Below, piece by piece: positions 17,656-25,639 of a stretch of 64,000 nucleotides of DNA (its first letter is position 1; every line of letters begins with the position of its first letter). The position numbers and the translations under genes are program-made. This stretch comes from Flavobacterium psychrophilum (GTDB lineage Bacteria > Bacteroidota > Bacteroidia > Flavobacteriales > Flavobacteriaceae), in assembly GCA_945874225.1 (NCBI GenBank), contig CAMCFT010000003.1:1-64000 (forward strand), in the 5' to 3' direction. The notes under the pieces were generated by a model. The model was not told where the DNA came from. It saw nothing but the letters and a program-made list of their open reading frames with translations, and ran no database searches.

Positions 17656-19425
17656 TCAATAGCCTGAAAAAAGGATTGACAAGCTTTTAACGTCAATTTT
17701 GCAATATTGTTGTAGTTCCTCAATAGTTCCTTGTTCGATAAATTCATCTGGAATTCCAAGGGTTTTTACTGTTGAAGTGTAATTGTTTTGTGCTGAAAAC
17801 TCAAGAATAGTGCTGCCAAATCCGCCTTTTATAACGCCGTCTTCAAGGGTAATTATTGTTTCAAATTCTTTGAAAATGCTATGCAATAATTGTTCGTCCA
17901 AAGGTTTTACAAAGGCAAAATCATAGTGAGCTACAGTTTCCGGATGTTGCATTTTGGCTATAGCCAAAGTAACGTTATTCCCGATAGTACCATTAGATAA
18001 AATGGCTATTTTCGAACCTTTTTTAAGGCAATTTGCTTTTCCGATTTCGATTTTTTCGTATGGTTTTTGCCAATCTACAATTTGACCACGACCTCGTGGA
18101 TAGCGAATCGCAATGGGATGATTCAAGCCTAATTGAGCAGTATATAAAATGTTTCGAAGCGCAATCTCATTCAATGGCGAATACACAATCATATTTGGGA
18201 TGCATCGTAAATAAGCCAAATCGAAAACACCGTGATGCGTCGCGCCGTCTTCGCCAACCAAACCGGCTCTGTCCAAACAAAAAATAACAGGTAAATTTTG
18301 CAAAGCCACGTCGTGAATGACTTGGTCGTAGGCTCGTTGTAAAAATGTCGAATAAATATTGCAAAAAACAACCATTCCTTGCGTAGCCATTCCTGCTGAA
18401 AGTGTTACTGCGTGCTGTTCTGCAATACCAACGTCGAAAGCGCGTTTAGGGAAAGCGTCCATCATAAATTTTAACGAACTTCCCGAAGGCATTGCCGGTG
18501 TGATTCCAATAATTTTTTCATTGGCTTTCGCCAAATCCAATATGGTTAAGCCAAAAACATCCTGATATTTTGGAGGTAAATTATCTTCAAATTTCAAAGG
18601 AATTTCCCCAGTAATTTTATCGAATTTTCCTGGTGCGTGGTATTTTACTTGGTCTTCTTCGGCTTGTTGTAATCCTTTTCCTTTTGTGGTAATGATGTGG
18701 AGAAACTTTGGTCCTTTTACTTTTTTTAGTCGTTTCAATTCCTTGATTACTGCAAAAATATCGTGTCCGTCTATTGGTCCTGAATAATCAAAGTTCAGGG
18801 ATTTAATCATATTATTTTTCTTCGGATTTTTCCCCTCTTTTACGGCAGTGAGATAGTTTTTCAAAGCACCAACACTTGGGTCAATCCCAATGGCGTTGTC
18901 GTTAAGAATTACCAATAAATTGGCATCGGTAACACCGGCGTGATTTAATCCTTCGAATGCCATTCCTGAGGCGATTGAAGCATCTCCAATGACTGCAACA
19001 TGCTGTTTTTCGAAATTGCCTTTTAAATTGGACGCAATTGCCATTCCCAAAGCCGCTGAAATAGAAGTGGAGGAGTGACCAACGCCAAAAGCATCGTAAA
19101 TACTTTCGCTTCTTTTTGGGAAGCCGGAAATACCGCCCAATTGTCTATTAGTGTGAAAATTTTCTCTTCTTCCCGTCAATATTTTATGTCCGTAGGCTTG
19201 ATGGCCAACATCCCAAATTAGTAAATCTTCGGGTGTGTTGAAGACATAATGCAAAGCAATCGTAAGTTCTACAACGCCAAGGCTGGCACCCAAATGTCCT
19301 TCTTTTGTAGCAACAATATCAATAATAAAATCGCGCAATTCCTGGGCAACTTGAGGAAGTTGGGCTTCGTCGAGTTGGCGCAAATCGCTTGGATTGTTGA
19401 TGTGTTGGAGTAGGTTGCTTTTCAT
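17656..19425 (-). CDS. dxs: 1-deoxy-D-xylulose-5-phosphate synthase
   Basis: Thiamine-diphosphate enzyme joining pyruvate and glyceraldehyde-3-phosphate to DXP. N-terminal DVGHQAYGHKILTGR (about 72-86), the TPP/Mg motif running from GDAS (147) to NDN (175-177), and the catalytic-Glu block GIAEQHAVTLSAGMA are present; the C-terminal transketolase domain is complete. At 589 residues it is slightly shorter than the usual 620-640. DXP feeds isoprenoids, thiamine and pyridoxal phosphate. Mevalonate-route genes lie 13 kb away, so here DXP may mainly serve cofactor synthesis. A degenerate copy of its first 15 codons plus promoter lies at 22548-22616. Confidence 0.93.
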   Translation of the reverse strand: MKSNLLQHINNPSDLRQLDEAQLPQVAQELRDFIIDIVATKEGHLGASLGVVELTIALHYVFNTPEDLLIWDVGHQAYGHKILTGRRENFHTNRQLGGISGFPKRSESIYDAFGVGHSSTSISAALGMAIASNLKGNFEKQHVAVIGDASIASGMAFEGLNHAGVTDANLLVILNDNAIGIDPSVGALKNYLTAVKEGKNPKKNNMIKSLNFDYSGPIDGHDIFAVIKELKRLKKVKGPKFLHIITTKGKGLQQAEEDQVKYHAPGKFDKITGEIPLKFEDNLPPKYQDVFGLTILDLAKANEKIIGITPAMPSGSSLKFMMDAFPKRAFDVGIAEQHAVTLSAGMATQGMVVFCNIYSTFLQRAYDQVIHDVALQNLPVIFCLDRAGLVGEDGATHHGVFDLAYLRCIPNMIVYSPLNEIALRNILYTAQLGLNHPIAIRYPRGRGQIVDWQKPYEKIEIGKANCLKKGSKIAILSNGTIGNNVTLAIAKMQHPETVAHYDFAFVKPLDEQLLHSIFKEFETIITLEDGVIKGGFGSTILEFSAQNNYTSTVKTLGIPDEFIEQGTIEELQQYCKIDVKSLSILFSGY

Positions 19426-19439
19426 TGTGTGATAAAAAG

Positions 19440-19447
19440 CAAATTTA
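19440..19447 (-). promoter_or_regulatory. -7 promoter element of dxs
   Basis: On the minus strand TAAATTTG followed by C, 14 bp before the dxs ATG. The remnant at 22609-22616 carries the matching box (TACATTTG followed by C) at the same place relative to its ATG. Confidence 0.55.
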
Positions 19448-19525
19448 CGGTTTTTTATATTGAGAATTATTGACTTGAAAAACTAAATATAGAATATGAA
19501 AATTTAACATTTCATTAACAAAACG

Positions 19526-19570
19526 TACGGTAAAACCGTAACAACACTAATTCAGAAACGTATAGGTTTG
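19526..19570 (+). promoter_or_regulatory. Promoter with operator-like palindrome for the HExxH lipoprotein
   Basis: TAGGTTTG (19563-19570) matches the -7 consensus, 39 bp before the ATG. A perfect palindrome, TACGGT-AAA-ACCGTA (19526-19540), lies 22 bp upstream of it, around the -35 to -50 region, where a dimeric regulator could bind. Confidence 0.4.
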
Positions 19571-19609
19571 GTCTGATAAAAAATAATATTAACTTTAACT
19601 AAATTATTT

Positions 19610-21016
19610 ATGAAAAAAATTTTAAAGAACATCGCAAAAATTCTGGTTGTATCTGTTTTGCTAACAAGTTGTGCAAGTGAAAATCTTGACATACCAAATC
19701 AAGATCCTTCATTGGTAAAGGCGAAAAAGTGGTTTGAAGCAAGCAAACCAAATTTAGAAGTGCTAGATTATACCAATACTATAGATTGGAATAATGCAAT
19801 TGTAACTAACGGAATCGTAGGAACAGTAGTGGAAGTTCCTCTTATTCTGAAAGAAAATACAACGACAAATATTGGAGATAATGGACCTTATAAAACAAAT
19901 ATCAGGCTTATGTTTATTGAAGATAAGAAAGATATATTCAAACTTTATGACGTCATTTTCTCTTCGAAAGATACCCTATTTGATTATAAAAATAAAAATT
20001 TTAATTTTTATAATGTTGACCCAAATTATTCAGGTTTCATTACATTGCACAGTGCTAATAATATAATCATAGATTCAAAGAAATATAATGATGGGAAAAA
20101 AATTATGAACCTAAAAAAGCCTAACATTACTGCAAAATGGGTGTGTAGATATATTATCACTGTAGGTACCTCTAGTAGTTGTAATAGTTATATATGGGTG
20201 CCGGAAATTCCTAATTGTGTCATTTGTGAGTCTCCAAATTTTGCTTTGGTTATATCGGGAGGTTACGGTGGTGGAAGCACTTCTACTAGTACTAGCATTG
20301 AGTCGGGTAAACAAATAGAAAATCAAATAACCCCAATAAATCTAGACCCTTGTACATTGACTATATTGGATAATCTTAAAAACTTGACACAAGCAGATAT
20401 AGCTAAGATTTTTAGTAAACTTGGTGCAATAAGTGTATATAAAACCGCCATTAAAACAGAAGTGCCAATCAGTGGTAATCCAGCAGCAACTTTTCGAACA
20501 TCTTCTTTTAATTATACCATACAAATTAGTCCAGACTATACAGGAAAAACTAAATTATTTATTGCATCTTTATTAGTACACGAAATGGTACACGCTTATT
20601 TCTTAAGTATTGTTGATGATTATAATTCCAATCCAAGCAATCCAAATATTTACAATCTCAATAGCTTCCCTTCTTTGTTTCAAGCCTATTGCGATAAAAA
20701 GTATCCTCCAGCGCCAGGAACATCACAAAATATTCATCATTTAGAAATGGCAAGTCACTATGTGGATGCTATTTCAAGATCTTTGCAGGAATATCAGACA
20801 GGTATTGCTATTCCAGATAATCAAACTCCTCAGCAAATATATGGAGATTTAGCTTGGGCTGGACTTAGTCATACTCCTGTTTTTGACGCTACGTTTCCAA
20901 TAGGGAACCCAAGTAGAGAAAGAATATTAAATAGAGGTGCTTGCGAACAGACTGGTCATACAGTTGGTTCGGGTACTCCAAACGAGCAAACGCCAATAGG
21001 ACAACCTTGTAACTAA
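19610..21016 (+). CDS. Lipoprotein with HExxH metallopeptidase motif
   Basis: A 468-residue exported lipoprotein: N-terminal hydrophobic helix then lipobox LLTSC-A (Cys near residue 21). The C-terminal half has LLVHEMVHAYF, a clear HExxH zinc-protease motif, with a possible third ligand in HHLEMASHYVDA about 60 residues later. A glycine/serine linker (GGYGGGSTSTSTS) divides an N-terminal domain of unknown type from the peptidase-like domain. I do not recognise the exact family. It opens an accessory block (with a second lipoprotein and a broken gene) that appears inserted between dxs and tadA. Confidence 0.75.
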   Translation: MKKILKNIAKILVVSVLLTSCASENLDIPNQDPSLVKAKKWFEASKPNLEVLDYTNTIDWNNAIVTNGIVGTVVEVPLILKENTTTNIGDNGPYKTNIRLMFIEDKKDIFKLYDVIFSSKDTLFDYKNKNFNFYNVDPNYSGFITLHSANNIIIDSKKYNDGKKIMNLKKPNITAKWVCRYIITVGTSSSCNSYIWVPEIPNCVICESPNFALVISGGYGGGSTSTSTSIESGKQIENQITPINLDPCTLTILDNLKNLTQADIAKIFSKLGAISVYKTAIKTEVPISGNPAATFRTSSFNYTIQISPDYTGKTKLFIASLLVHEMVHAYFLSIVDDYNSNPSNPNIYNLNSFPSLFQAYCDKKYPPAPGTSQNIHHLEMASHYVDAISRSLQEYQTGIAIPDNQTPQQIYGDLAWAGLSHTPVFDATFPIGNPSRERILNRGACEQTGHTVGSGTPNEQTPIGQPCN

Positions 21017-21028
21017 AATAACATAATT

Positions 21029-21694
21029 ATGAAATATCTATTATCTACAGTTTTAAGTTTAATATTGTTTTCTTGTTCTATCCAAAAAAAAGAAAGTAAA
21101 AACAGAATAATGCAATTACAAGAACAACTGAAGGTAACGTCAGAAATCTTGTTTGAAGAAAATAATATTGTAAATGATTTTTTGCAAATTGAATTGACAT
21201 CGGAAAAATACAAAAGTATGGAGAATCTAGAAATAGTTTTAATTGAAGAAGCAAAAAACAGGATTGCGAATCTTGATGCTTACGAATACGCATACAAAAA
21301 CTGGCATTCATATAACTTAGCGACTCCTGATGACAATGCACGACTCGGATGGATTCTTGATAGTATTCAAATAAGAGAACTAAGGAACAATTACAAAAAT
21401 GAGGATGAATATCATTGGAAAAGTTCTGATATAAAAAACTATAAAGTTACTATTATGAAACACGATTCATTAACAAATATCATTAAATCGGGTTCATATA
21501 CTGAAAAGCCCGAAAAATTAATTTTATATATTTCTAGACCATTAATAATTAATAAAAACAATGCTTTTATAAGTTTCGCTTCAGGAAGTAGTCGATTTGG
21601 ATTTGGTGAAATTACACATTTAACGTTACTTATGAAAAAGGTTAATGGGAAATGGATTGAAGGCTCTGGTTATGATGATGGTGTATTTCACTAA
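21029..21694 (+). CDS. Small lipoprotein of unknown function
   Basis: A 221-residue protein with a lipoprotein signal (STVLSLILFSC, Cys at about residue 16), then a charged helical segment and a beta-rich C-terminal part (LILYISRPLIINKNNAFISF, GEITHLTLLMKKVNGKW). No domain recognised. It starts 12 bp after the HExxH lipoprotein, so the two are almost certainly co-transcribed and may act together at the cell surface. A protease/partner or effector/immunity relation is possible but unproven. Confidence 0.7.
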   Translation: MKYLLSTVLSLILFSCSIQKKESKNRIMQLQEQLKVTSEILFEENNIVNDFLQIELTSEKYKSMENLEIVLIEEAKNRIANLDAYEYAYKNWHSYNLATPDDNARLGWILDSIQIRELRNNYKNEDEYHWKSSDIKNYKVTIMKHDSLTNIIKSGSYTEKPEKLILYISRPLIINKNNAFISFASGSSRFGFGEITHLTLLMKKVNGKWIEGSGYDDGVFH

Positions 21695-21765
21695 AGAACT
21701 GGCTTGTCAAGGTTCACCTATTACAAACGAATTTTCATTCCCTTCAAATCATATTTTTAACGTAA

Positions 21766-22519
21766 ATGATTAAAAAAAACAATTTTTTCAAGACAACTGG
21801 GGTGGTACTAATTGCTGCCCTAGTTTTTTTATTGCTTTTAACCTCTTATACTAAGATAAAAAGCAAATGTAAAAATGATATAACACGAATAAAATTAATC
21901 TCCAGTCTTCCTTATTTTAAAGATAACAAAGAATTTATTTATTTTAGGGACAGTATAGTTATTTATTATAAAAATCATATTTCATAAGAATTTCCGCTTC
22001 ATTGGAGTTCACAGGACGCGGGAGATACAACTTCATTTCGTCAATGGTTAAAATATGGTTATTTTTTGTATGATAAAAATGATTTTTACGGTCGCTATTA
22101 TGATTCGATAAATTCGAAGATTTACAAAAAAAATGGCAGTCGATTCATTCTTAAGTCATCGGGCTTATGGTGGTCAATCTATATTTAAAAAATCAGAAGA
22201 CATTTTGATGAGTTCACACAAATCAAAAGGTAATTATAATTTAATAGAGAAATATAGATGTAGGGTAAAAAGAGATGAAACCTATCCAGATACAATAATT
22301 GTGTATTATACCAATAAGATGAAAGAAGTTGAGCATACTCTATCAAAAGAATTGGATGCGGATAAAAAGGGGAAAGTCAAGAAAATTAGAGCCATTTACA
22401 ATCCTCAAGTTGTTAAAGGTTTTAATGTTCCAAGCTATGAAATAATGTTTGAATTAAAAGAAGACACTATTACAAATCTTGAAAAATACAAGCTTTTTAT
22501 TGAAAACCATAAAAAATAA
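21766..22519 (+). pseudogene. Broken membrane-anchored protein gene (stop plus frameshift)
   Basis: An ATG at 21766 starts a protein with one transmembrane helix (TTGVVLIAALVFLLLLTSY) and reads to a TAA at 21985-21987. The same frame then continues open for another 65 codons or so (GAA at 21988 onward, giving QWLKYGYFLYDKNDFYGRYY) before stopping near 22186. From about 22112 a +1 frame opens and runs to 22519 with protein-like content (PDTIIVYYTNKMKEVEHTL). The A8 tract at 22126-22133 is the likely shift point. One nonsense and one frameshift lesion together suggest a decayed gene of about 250 codons. Sequencing error is the alternative for the homopolymer shift. Confidence 0.7.
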
Positions 22520-22547
22520 AATTCACAGTAAAATAGCTTTGATAAAT

Positions 22548-22616
22548 CAAGTGGTGTAGTAAATCGGTTGGATTATTGATGTATTGAAGTAAATTGTCTG
22601 ACATAAAGCAAATGTA
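22548..22616 (-). pseudogene. Remnant of the dxs 5' end with its promoter
   Basis: Read on the minus strand: TACATTTG (22616-22609), then an ATG at 22604-22602, then MSDNLLQYINNPTDL, against MKSNLLQHINNPSDL in intact dxs (12 of 15 residues identical). Homology fades after codon 15. The remnant occupies the position expected for dxs if dxs and tadA were once divergent neighbours. Confidence 0.8.
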
Positions 22617-22629
22617 CGAATTGAATTCT

Positions 22630-22637
22630 TATTTTTG
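22630..22637 (+). promoter_or_regulatory. -7 promoter element touching the tadA start codon
   Basis: TATTTTTG ends 5 bp before the tadA ATG (22643), again placing transcription start at the start codon. Confidence 0.45.
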
Positions 22638-22642
22638 TAACT

Positions 22643-23086
22643 ATGATAAACCCTTTCACCGACGAATATTTTATGAAGAAAGCCTTGCAAGAGGCAGAAA
22701 TGGCTTTTGAAAAGGATGAAATTCCTGTTGGAGCCCTAATTGTAATCGATAATAAAATCATTGCCCGAGGTCATAATCTTACCGAAATGTTAGTTGATGT
22801 TACCGCTCATGCAGAAATGCAGGCGATAACAGCAGCTGCCAATTTCCTTGGTGGAAAATATTTAACGGGTTGTACACTTTATGTCACGCTTGAACCTTGC
22901 CAAATGTGTGCTGGCGCTTTGTATTGGAGCCAAATTTCAAAAATTGTTTTTGGAGCCAGTGACGAACATCGCGGTTTCGAGAAAATGGGAACTCAATTGC
23001 ATCCAAAAACCACTGTGGTTCGTGGAGTTTTAGCAAATGAAGCAAGTGAATTGATGAAGCGATTTTTTGCTAAGAAAAGAAAGTGA
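22643..23086 (+). CDS. tadA: tRNA-specific adenosine deaminase
   Basis: Converts the wobble adenosine of tRNA-Arg(ACG) to inosine. The 147-residue protein has HAEMQ (His56, catalytic Glu58) and the zinc pair in EPCQMC (Cys86, Cys89). The EIPVGALIV and RGHNL segments and the C-terminal FFAKKRK basic tail are TadA-like and distinguish it from the dCMP deaminase at 4849. Preceded by the dxs remnant and followed by a dispersed repeat and a bidirectional terminator. Confidence 0.93.
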   Translation: MINPFTDEYFMKKALQEAEMAFEKDEIPVGALIVIDNKIIARGHNLTEMLVDVTAHAEMQAITAAANFLGGKYLTGCTLYVTLEPCQMCAGALYWSQISKIVFGASDEHRGFEKMGTQLHPKTTVVRGVLANEASELMKRFFAKKRK

Positions 23087-23106
23087 TATTTTATTAACGA
23101 ATTTCC

Positions 23107-23211
23107 TAGCCCAGATAGTAGTGGAAATCCTTTTCTTTTTTTCTTTAAAAAAGAAAAGATTGCAACGGATAGCTGGATTAAGCTCCTGATTGCTTCGTTC
23201 CTCGCAATGAC
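23107..23211. repeat. About 105-bp dispersed repeat, copy 1
   Basis: Starts TAGCCCAGATAGTAGTGGAA, contains an A/T hairpin, then GATTGCAACGGATAGC and ends ATTGCTTCGTTCCTCGCAAT plus GAC. A homologous copy in the same orientation occupies 30708-30810. The end module also appears alone in reverse orientation at 13081-13104. Confidence 0.8.
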
Positions 23212-23243
23212 GATACTTCGAAAAATCTCGCAATGACGCATAA

Positions 23244-23279
23244 AAAAACCGTCTCGTTAATAAAAACGAGACGGTTTTT
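23244..23279. terminator. Bidirectional terminator between tadA and RNase E/G
   Basis: AAAAACCGTCTCGTT pairs perfectly with AACGAGACGGTTTTT across a 6-nt loop, flanked by A-run and T-run, so it can end transcription from both converging genes. Confidence 0.85.
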
Positions 23280-23282
23280 GAT

Positions 23283-24827
23283 TTATTCTATAATAACATT
23301 CTTCTTTTTGTCGTAGAAATGATACTCTAGATACGTGTAAGCGTCACGTGGTATGATTTTCACCCATTTTTTATGTTCAAAAAACCATTTTGAACGTATT
23401 GATGGAAAACCTTTGGTAAGGTATGCGGCTACAAATGGATGTACGTTAAGCACAACATCTGAGCTCGTTTTTAATATAGTTTCCAGATCTAAGGAGATTT
23501 TGTCAATGATTTGAATTGGCGCTTCAATTTCGCCTTCAATATTGTTGGGATCTTCTTCTCTGGTTTTAATGTTGACTTCCGGTCTTACTCTTTGTCTGGT
23601 AATTTGAACTAATCCAAATTTACTCGGCGGTAAGATTTTGTGCTTGGCTTTATCATCGTCCATTTCTTCTCTAAGGAAGTCGAACAACACTTTGCGATTT
23701 TCGGGATTGCCCATATCGATAAAATCAATTACGATTATTCCGCCCATATCACGAAGACGTAATTGTCTTGCGATTTCAGCGGCAGCAATCATATTAACTT
23801 CCATTGCAGTGTCTTCTTGGTTGGATGCTTTATTAGAACGGTTTCCACTATTCACGTCTATAACGTGCAAAGCTTCAGTGTGTTCGATAATAAGATAAGC
23901 ACCTTTACTCATTGAAACTGTTCTTCCAAAGGAGGTCTTGATTTGTCTCTCTATATTGTATTTCTCGAAAATTGGAGTGTCTTTTGATTGATAAAACTTA
24001 ACAATCGATGTTTTTGAAGGCGCTATTTCTTGTAAATAGTCCTTGGTTTGGTTGTACAACTCTTCATCATCTATTTGGATACCACTAAAGGTATCGTTGA
24101 AGACGTCTCTTAATATTGATGAAGCTCTATTGAGCTCTCCTAATACTTTTGACGGATGATGAGCGGTCGGTAATTTTTTACACATTGCAGTCCATCTGCC
24201 TAGCAGGTTCTGCAAATCTTTTTCTAATTCGGCTGTATTTTTGCCTTCGGCTACTGTGCGAACAATAACACCAAATCCTTTTGGTTTGATGGATTGTACA
24301 AGTTTCTTTAAACGATCCTTTTCTTTCTTGTCTTCTATCTTTTGTGAAATAGAAACACGGTCAGAAAACGGAACTAAAACAATAAATCTTCCGGCAAGAG
24401 AAAGCTCAGCGCTAATTCTTGGTCCTTTTGTAGATATTGGTTCTTTGACAACTTGCACTAAGATAGATTGATTGGAATTGATAATATCTGTTATCGAACC
24501 ATCTTTGTCTATCTCTTTTTCAAACTGAAAGTTTTTTAGGGAGAAATCTTTTATTTTACCTGCGCTTACAAGTTTTATGAATTTCAATTGGGAAGCAAGG
24601 TTTGGACCTAAATCGTGATAATGTAAAAAGGCATCTTTTTCGTAGCCAACATTTACAAAAGCAGCGTTTAGTCCAGCAACGGGTTTCCTGATTTTGGCAA
24701 TAAAAATATCACCAACCTGGAAGTTGCTTGTTTCTTGTTCTTTGTGTAATTCAATTAGTTTTCCATCTTTTAATAAGGCAAAATCTACGGCTTCGGAACT
24801 AGATCTGATGATTAATTCTTTATTCAC
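23283..24827 (-). CDS. rng: Ribonuclease E/G family endoribonuclease
   Basis: A 514-residue RNase E/G type enzyme for rRNA maturation and mRNA decay. The S1-like RNA-binding part (VGDIFIAKIRKPVAGLNAAF, then DAFLHYHDLGP) is followed by the DNase-I-like catalytic domain with the metal site: Asp in VIDFIDMGNPENR and the second Asp in EEMDDDKAKHKIL. The product-binding QITRQRVRPEV is intact. Odd feature: the CPxCxG zinc-link, which joins dimers in E. coli RNase E/G and normally follows at this point, is absent; the segment is KTREEDPNNIEGEIEAP with no cysteine. Closer to RNase G than E by length. Confidence 0.9.
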   Translation of the reverse strand: MNKELIIRSSSEAVDFALLKDGKLIELHKEQETSNFQVGDIFIAKIRKPVAGLNAAFVNVGYEKDAFLHYHDLGPNLASQLKFIKLVSAGKIKDFSLKNFQFEKEIDKDGSITDIINSNQSILVQVVKEPISTKGPRISAELSLAGRFIVLVPFSDRVSISQKIEDKKEKDRLKKLVQSIKPKGFGVIVRTVAEGKNTAELEKDLQNLLGRWTAMCKKLPTAHHPSKVLGELNRASSILRDVFNDTFSGIQIDDEELYNQTKDYLQEIAPSKTSIVKFYQSKDTPIFEKYNIERQIKTSFGRTVSMSKGAYLIIEHTEALHVIDVNSGNRSNKASNQEDTAMEVNMIAAAEIARQLRLRDMGGIIVIDFIDMGNPENRKVLFDFLREEMDDDKAKHKILPPSKFGLVQITRQRVRPEVNIKTREEDPNNIEGEIEAPIQIIDKISLDLETILKTSSDVVLNVHPFVAAYLTKGFPSIRSKWFFEHKKWVKIIPRDAYTYLEYHFYDKKKNVIIE

Positions 24828-24850
24828 TCTGTAAATTTTTATCCGAACTT

Positions 24851-24920
24851 ATAGGTTGTCGGTTGTTGGTTGTTGGTTGTTGGAAAATCCGTCAACTATC
24901 AACTACCAACCATCAACTTT
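24851..24920. repeat. TTGGTTG-type low-complexity inverted repeat
   Basis: GGTTGTCGGTTGTTGGTTG and similar words on the left are mirrored by CAACTATCAACTACCAACC and CATCAAC on the right. It lies upstream of the RNase gene, within its probable leader. A separate run of CTGTAATCTGTAATCTG words follows at about 25018-25042. Confidence 0.6.
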
Positions 24921-25074
24921 TCAGCAAGGATGGATTAAACAATAATTTTAACAGGTATTGAACCCGGGAGGAAATTCAGTTGGCAGGAAACAGTTGTCAG
25001 GCTGCAGTTAAAACTGCAATCTGTAATCTGTAATCTGCATTCTGTTTTCCAAATTTCAATGAACGTTTAAAAAG

Positions 25075-25100
25075 AAAAAAGTAGTTTAAAACTACTTTTT
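25075..25100 (-). terminator. Terminator overlapping the bTHX stop
   Basis: An A/T-rich palindrome (AAAAAGTAGTTT and AAACTACTTTTT around one base) overlaps the bTHX stop codon, with further Ts on the minus strand beyond it. Confidence 0.5.
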
Positions 25101-25184
25101 CTTTTTGTGACGGTTAGCTCTCGCTCTTTTTTTGCGTTTGTGCGTTGCTACCTTATGTCTCTTCCTTTTTTTACCACTTGGCAT
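25092..25184 (-). CDS. Ribosomal protein bTHX
   Basis: A 30-codon gene: it starts MPSGKKRKRHKV and ends NRHKKKK, with 19 of 30 residues Lys, Arg or His. Flavobacteria carry this very short THX form, which in Thermus sits in the head of the 30S subunit. It follows HU by 31 bp on the same strand, is tightly followed by a terminator, and has no rival reading frame. Only the small size keeps confidence below that of its neighbours. Confidence 0.88.
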   Translation of the reverse strand: MPSGKKRKRHKVATHKRKKRARANRHKKKK

Positions 25185-25215
25185 AATCTGGTGATTTTGT
25201 GATTAATAAATATTT

Positions 25216-25506
25216 TTATTTTGCTTCGTTATTCGTTTTAACTCCTTCAACAAACACTTTTGCAGGTTTAAATGCTGGAATGTTGTGAGCTGGAATTTTA
25301 ATAGTGGTATTTTTTGAAATATTTCTTCCAGTTTTTTCAGCTCTTGTTTTCACAATGAAGCTTCCAAAACCTCTTAAATAAACATTGTCTCCAGTTTCTA
25401 ATGAATTTTTTACTTCTGTCATAAAGGTCTCAACTGTTGCCTGAACATCTCCTTTTTCTAGACCTAATCTCTCTGAGATTTTTGCTACGATATCTGCTTT
25501 TGTCAT
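25216..25506 (-). CDS. HU family DNA-binding protein
   Basis: A 96-residue nucleoid protein. TKADIVAKISERLGLEKGDV (N-terminal helices), then the signature LRGFGSFIVKTRAEKTGRN (about 44-62) and the DNA-clasping arm with IPAHNIPAFKP. The NPxT tip is KNTTIKIPAHNIPAFKPAK. It carries a short extension (VEGVKTNNEAK). Bends and compacts DNA. It shares a promoter region divergently with mutY and is probably co-transcribed with bTHX. Confidence 0.95.
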   Translation of the reverse strand: MTKADIVAKISERLGLEKGDVQATVETFMTEVKNSLETGDNVYLRGFGSFIVKTRAEKTGRNISKNTTIKIPAHNIPAFKPAKVFVEGVKTNNEAK

Positions 25507-25549
25507 TTTATTCGTAATTTATAAATGGTGTACTAATTTTTTGAGGTTG

Positions 25550-25557
25550 CAAATATA
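25550..25557 (-). promoter_or_regulatory. -7 promoter element for HU
   Basis: Minus-strand TATATTTG followed by C, 44 bp before the HU start. Divergent from the mutY promoter at 25615. Confidence 0.45.
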
Positions 25558-25614
25558 TGAATTAAAAAAACAATTATTCAAGCTAATTCATTAAAATTTA
25601 ATAACATAAACTTT

Positions 25615-25622
25615 TACTTTTG
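25615..25622 (+). promoter_or_regulatory. -7 promoter element for mutY
   Basis: TACTTTTG followed by C, 17 bp before the mutY ATG at 25640. Confidence 0.45.
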
Positions 25623-25639
25623 CTAACTAATATTTAAAG

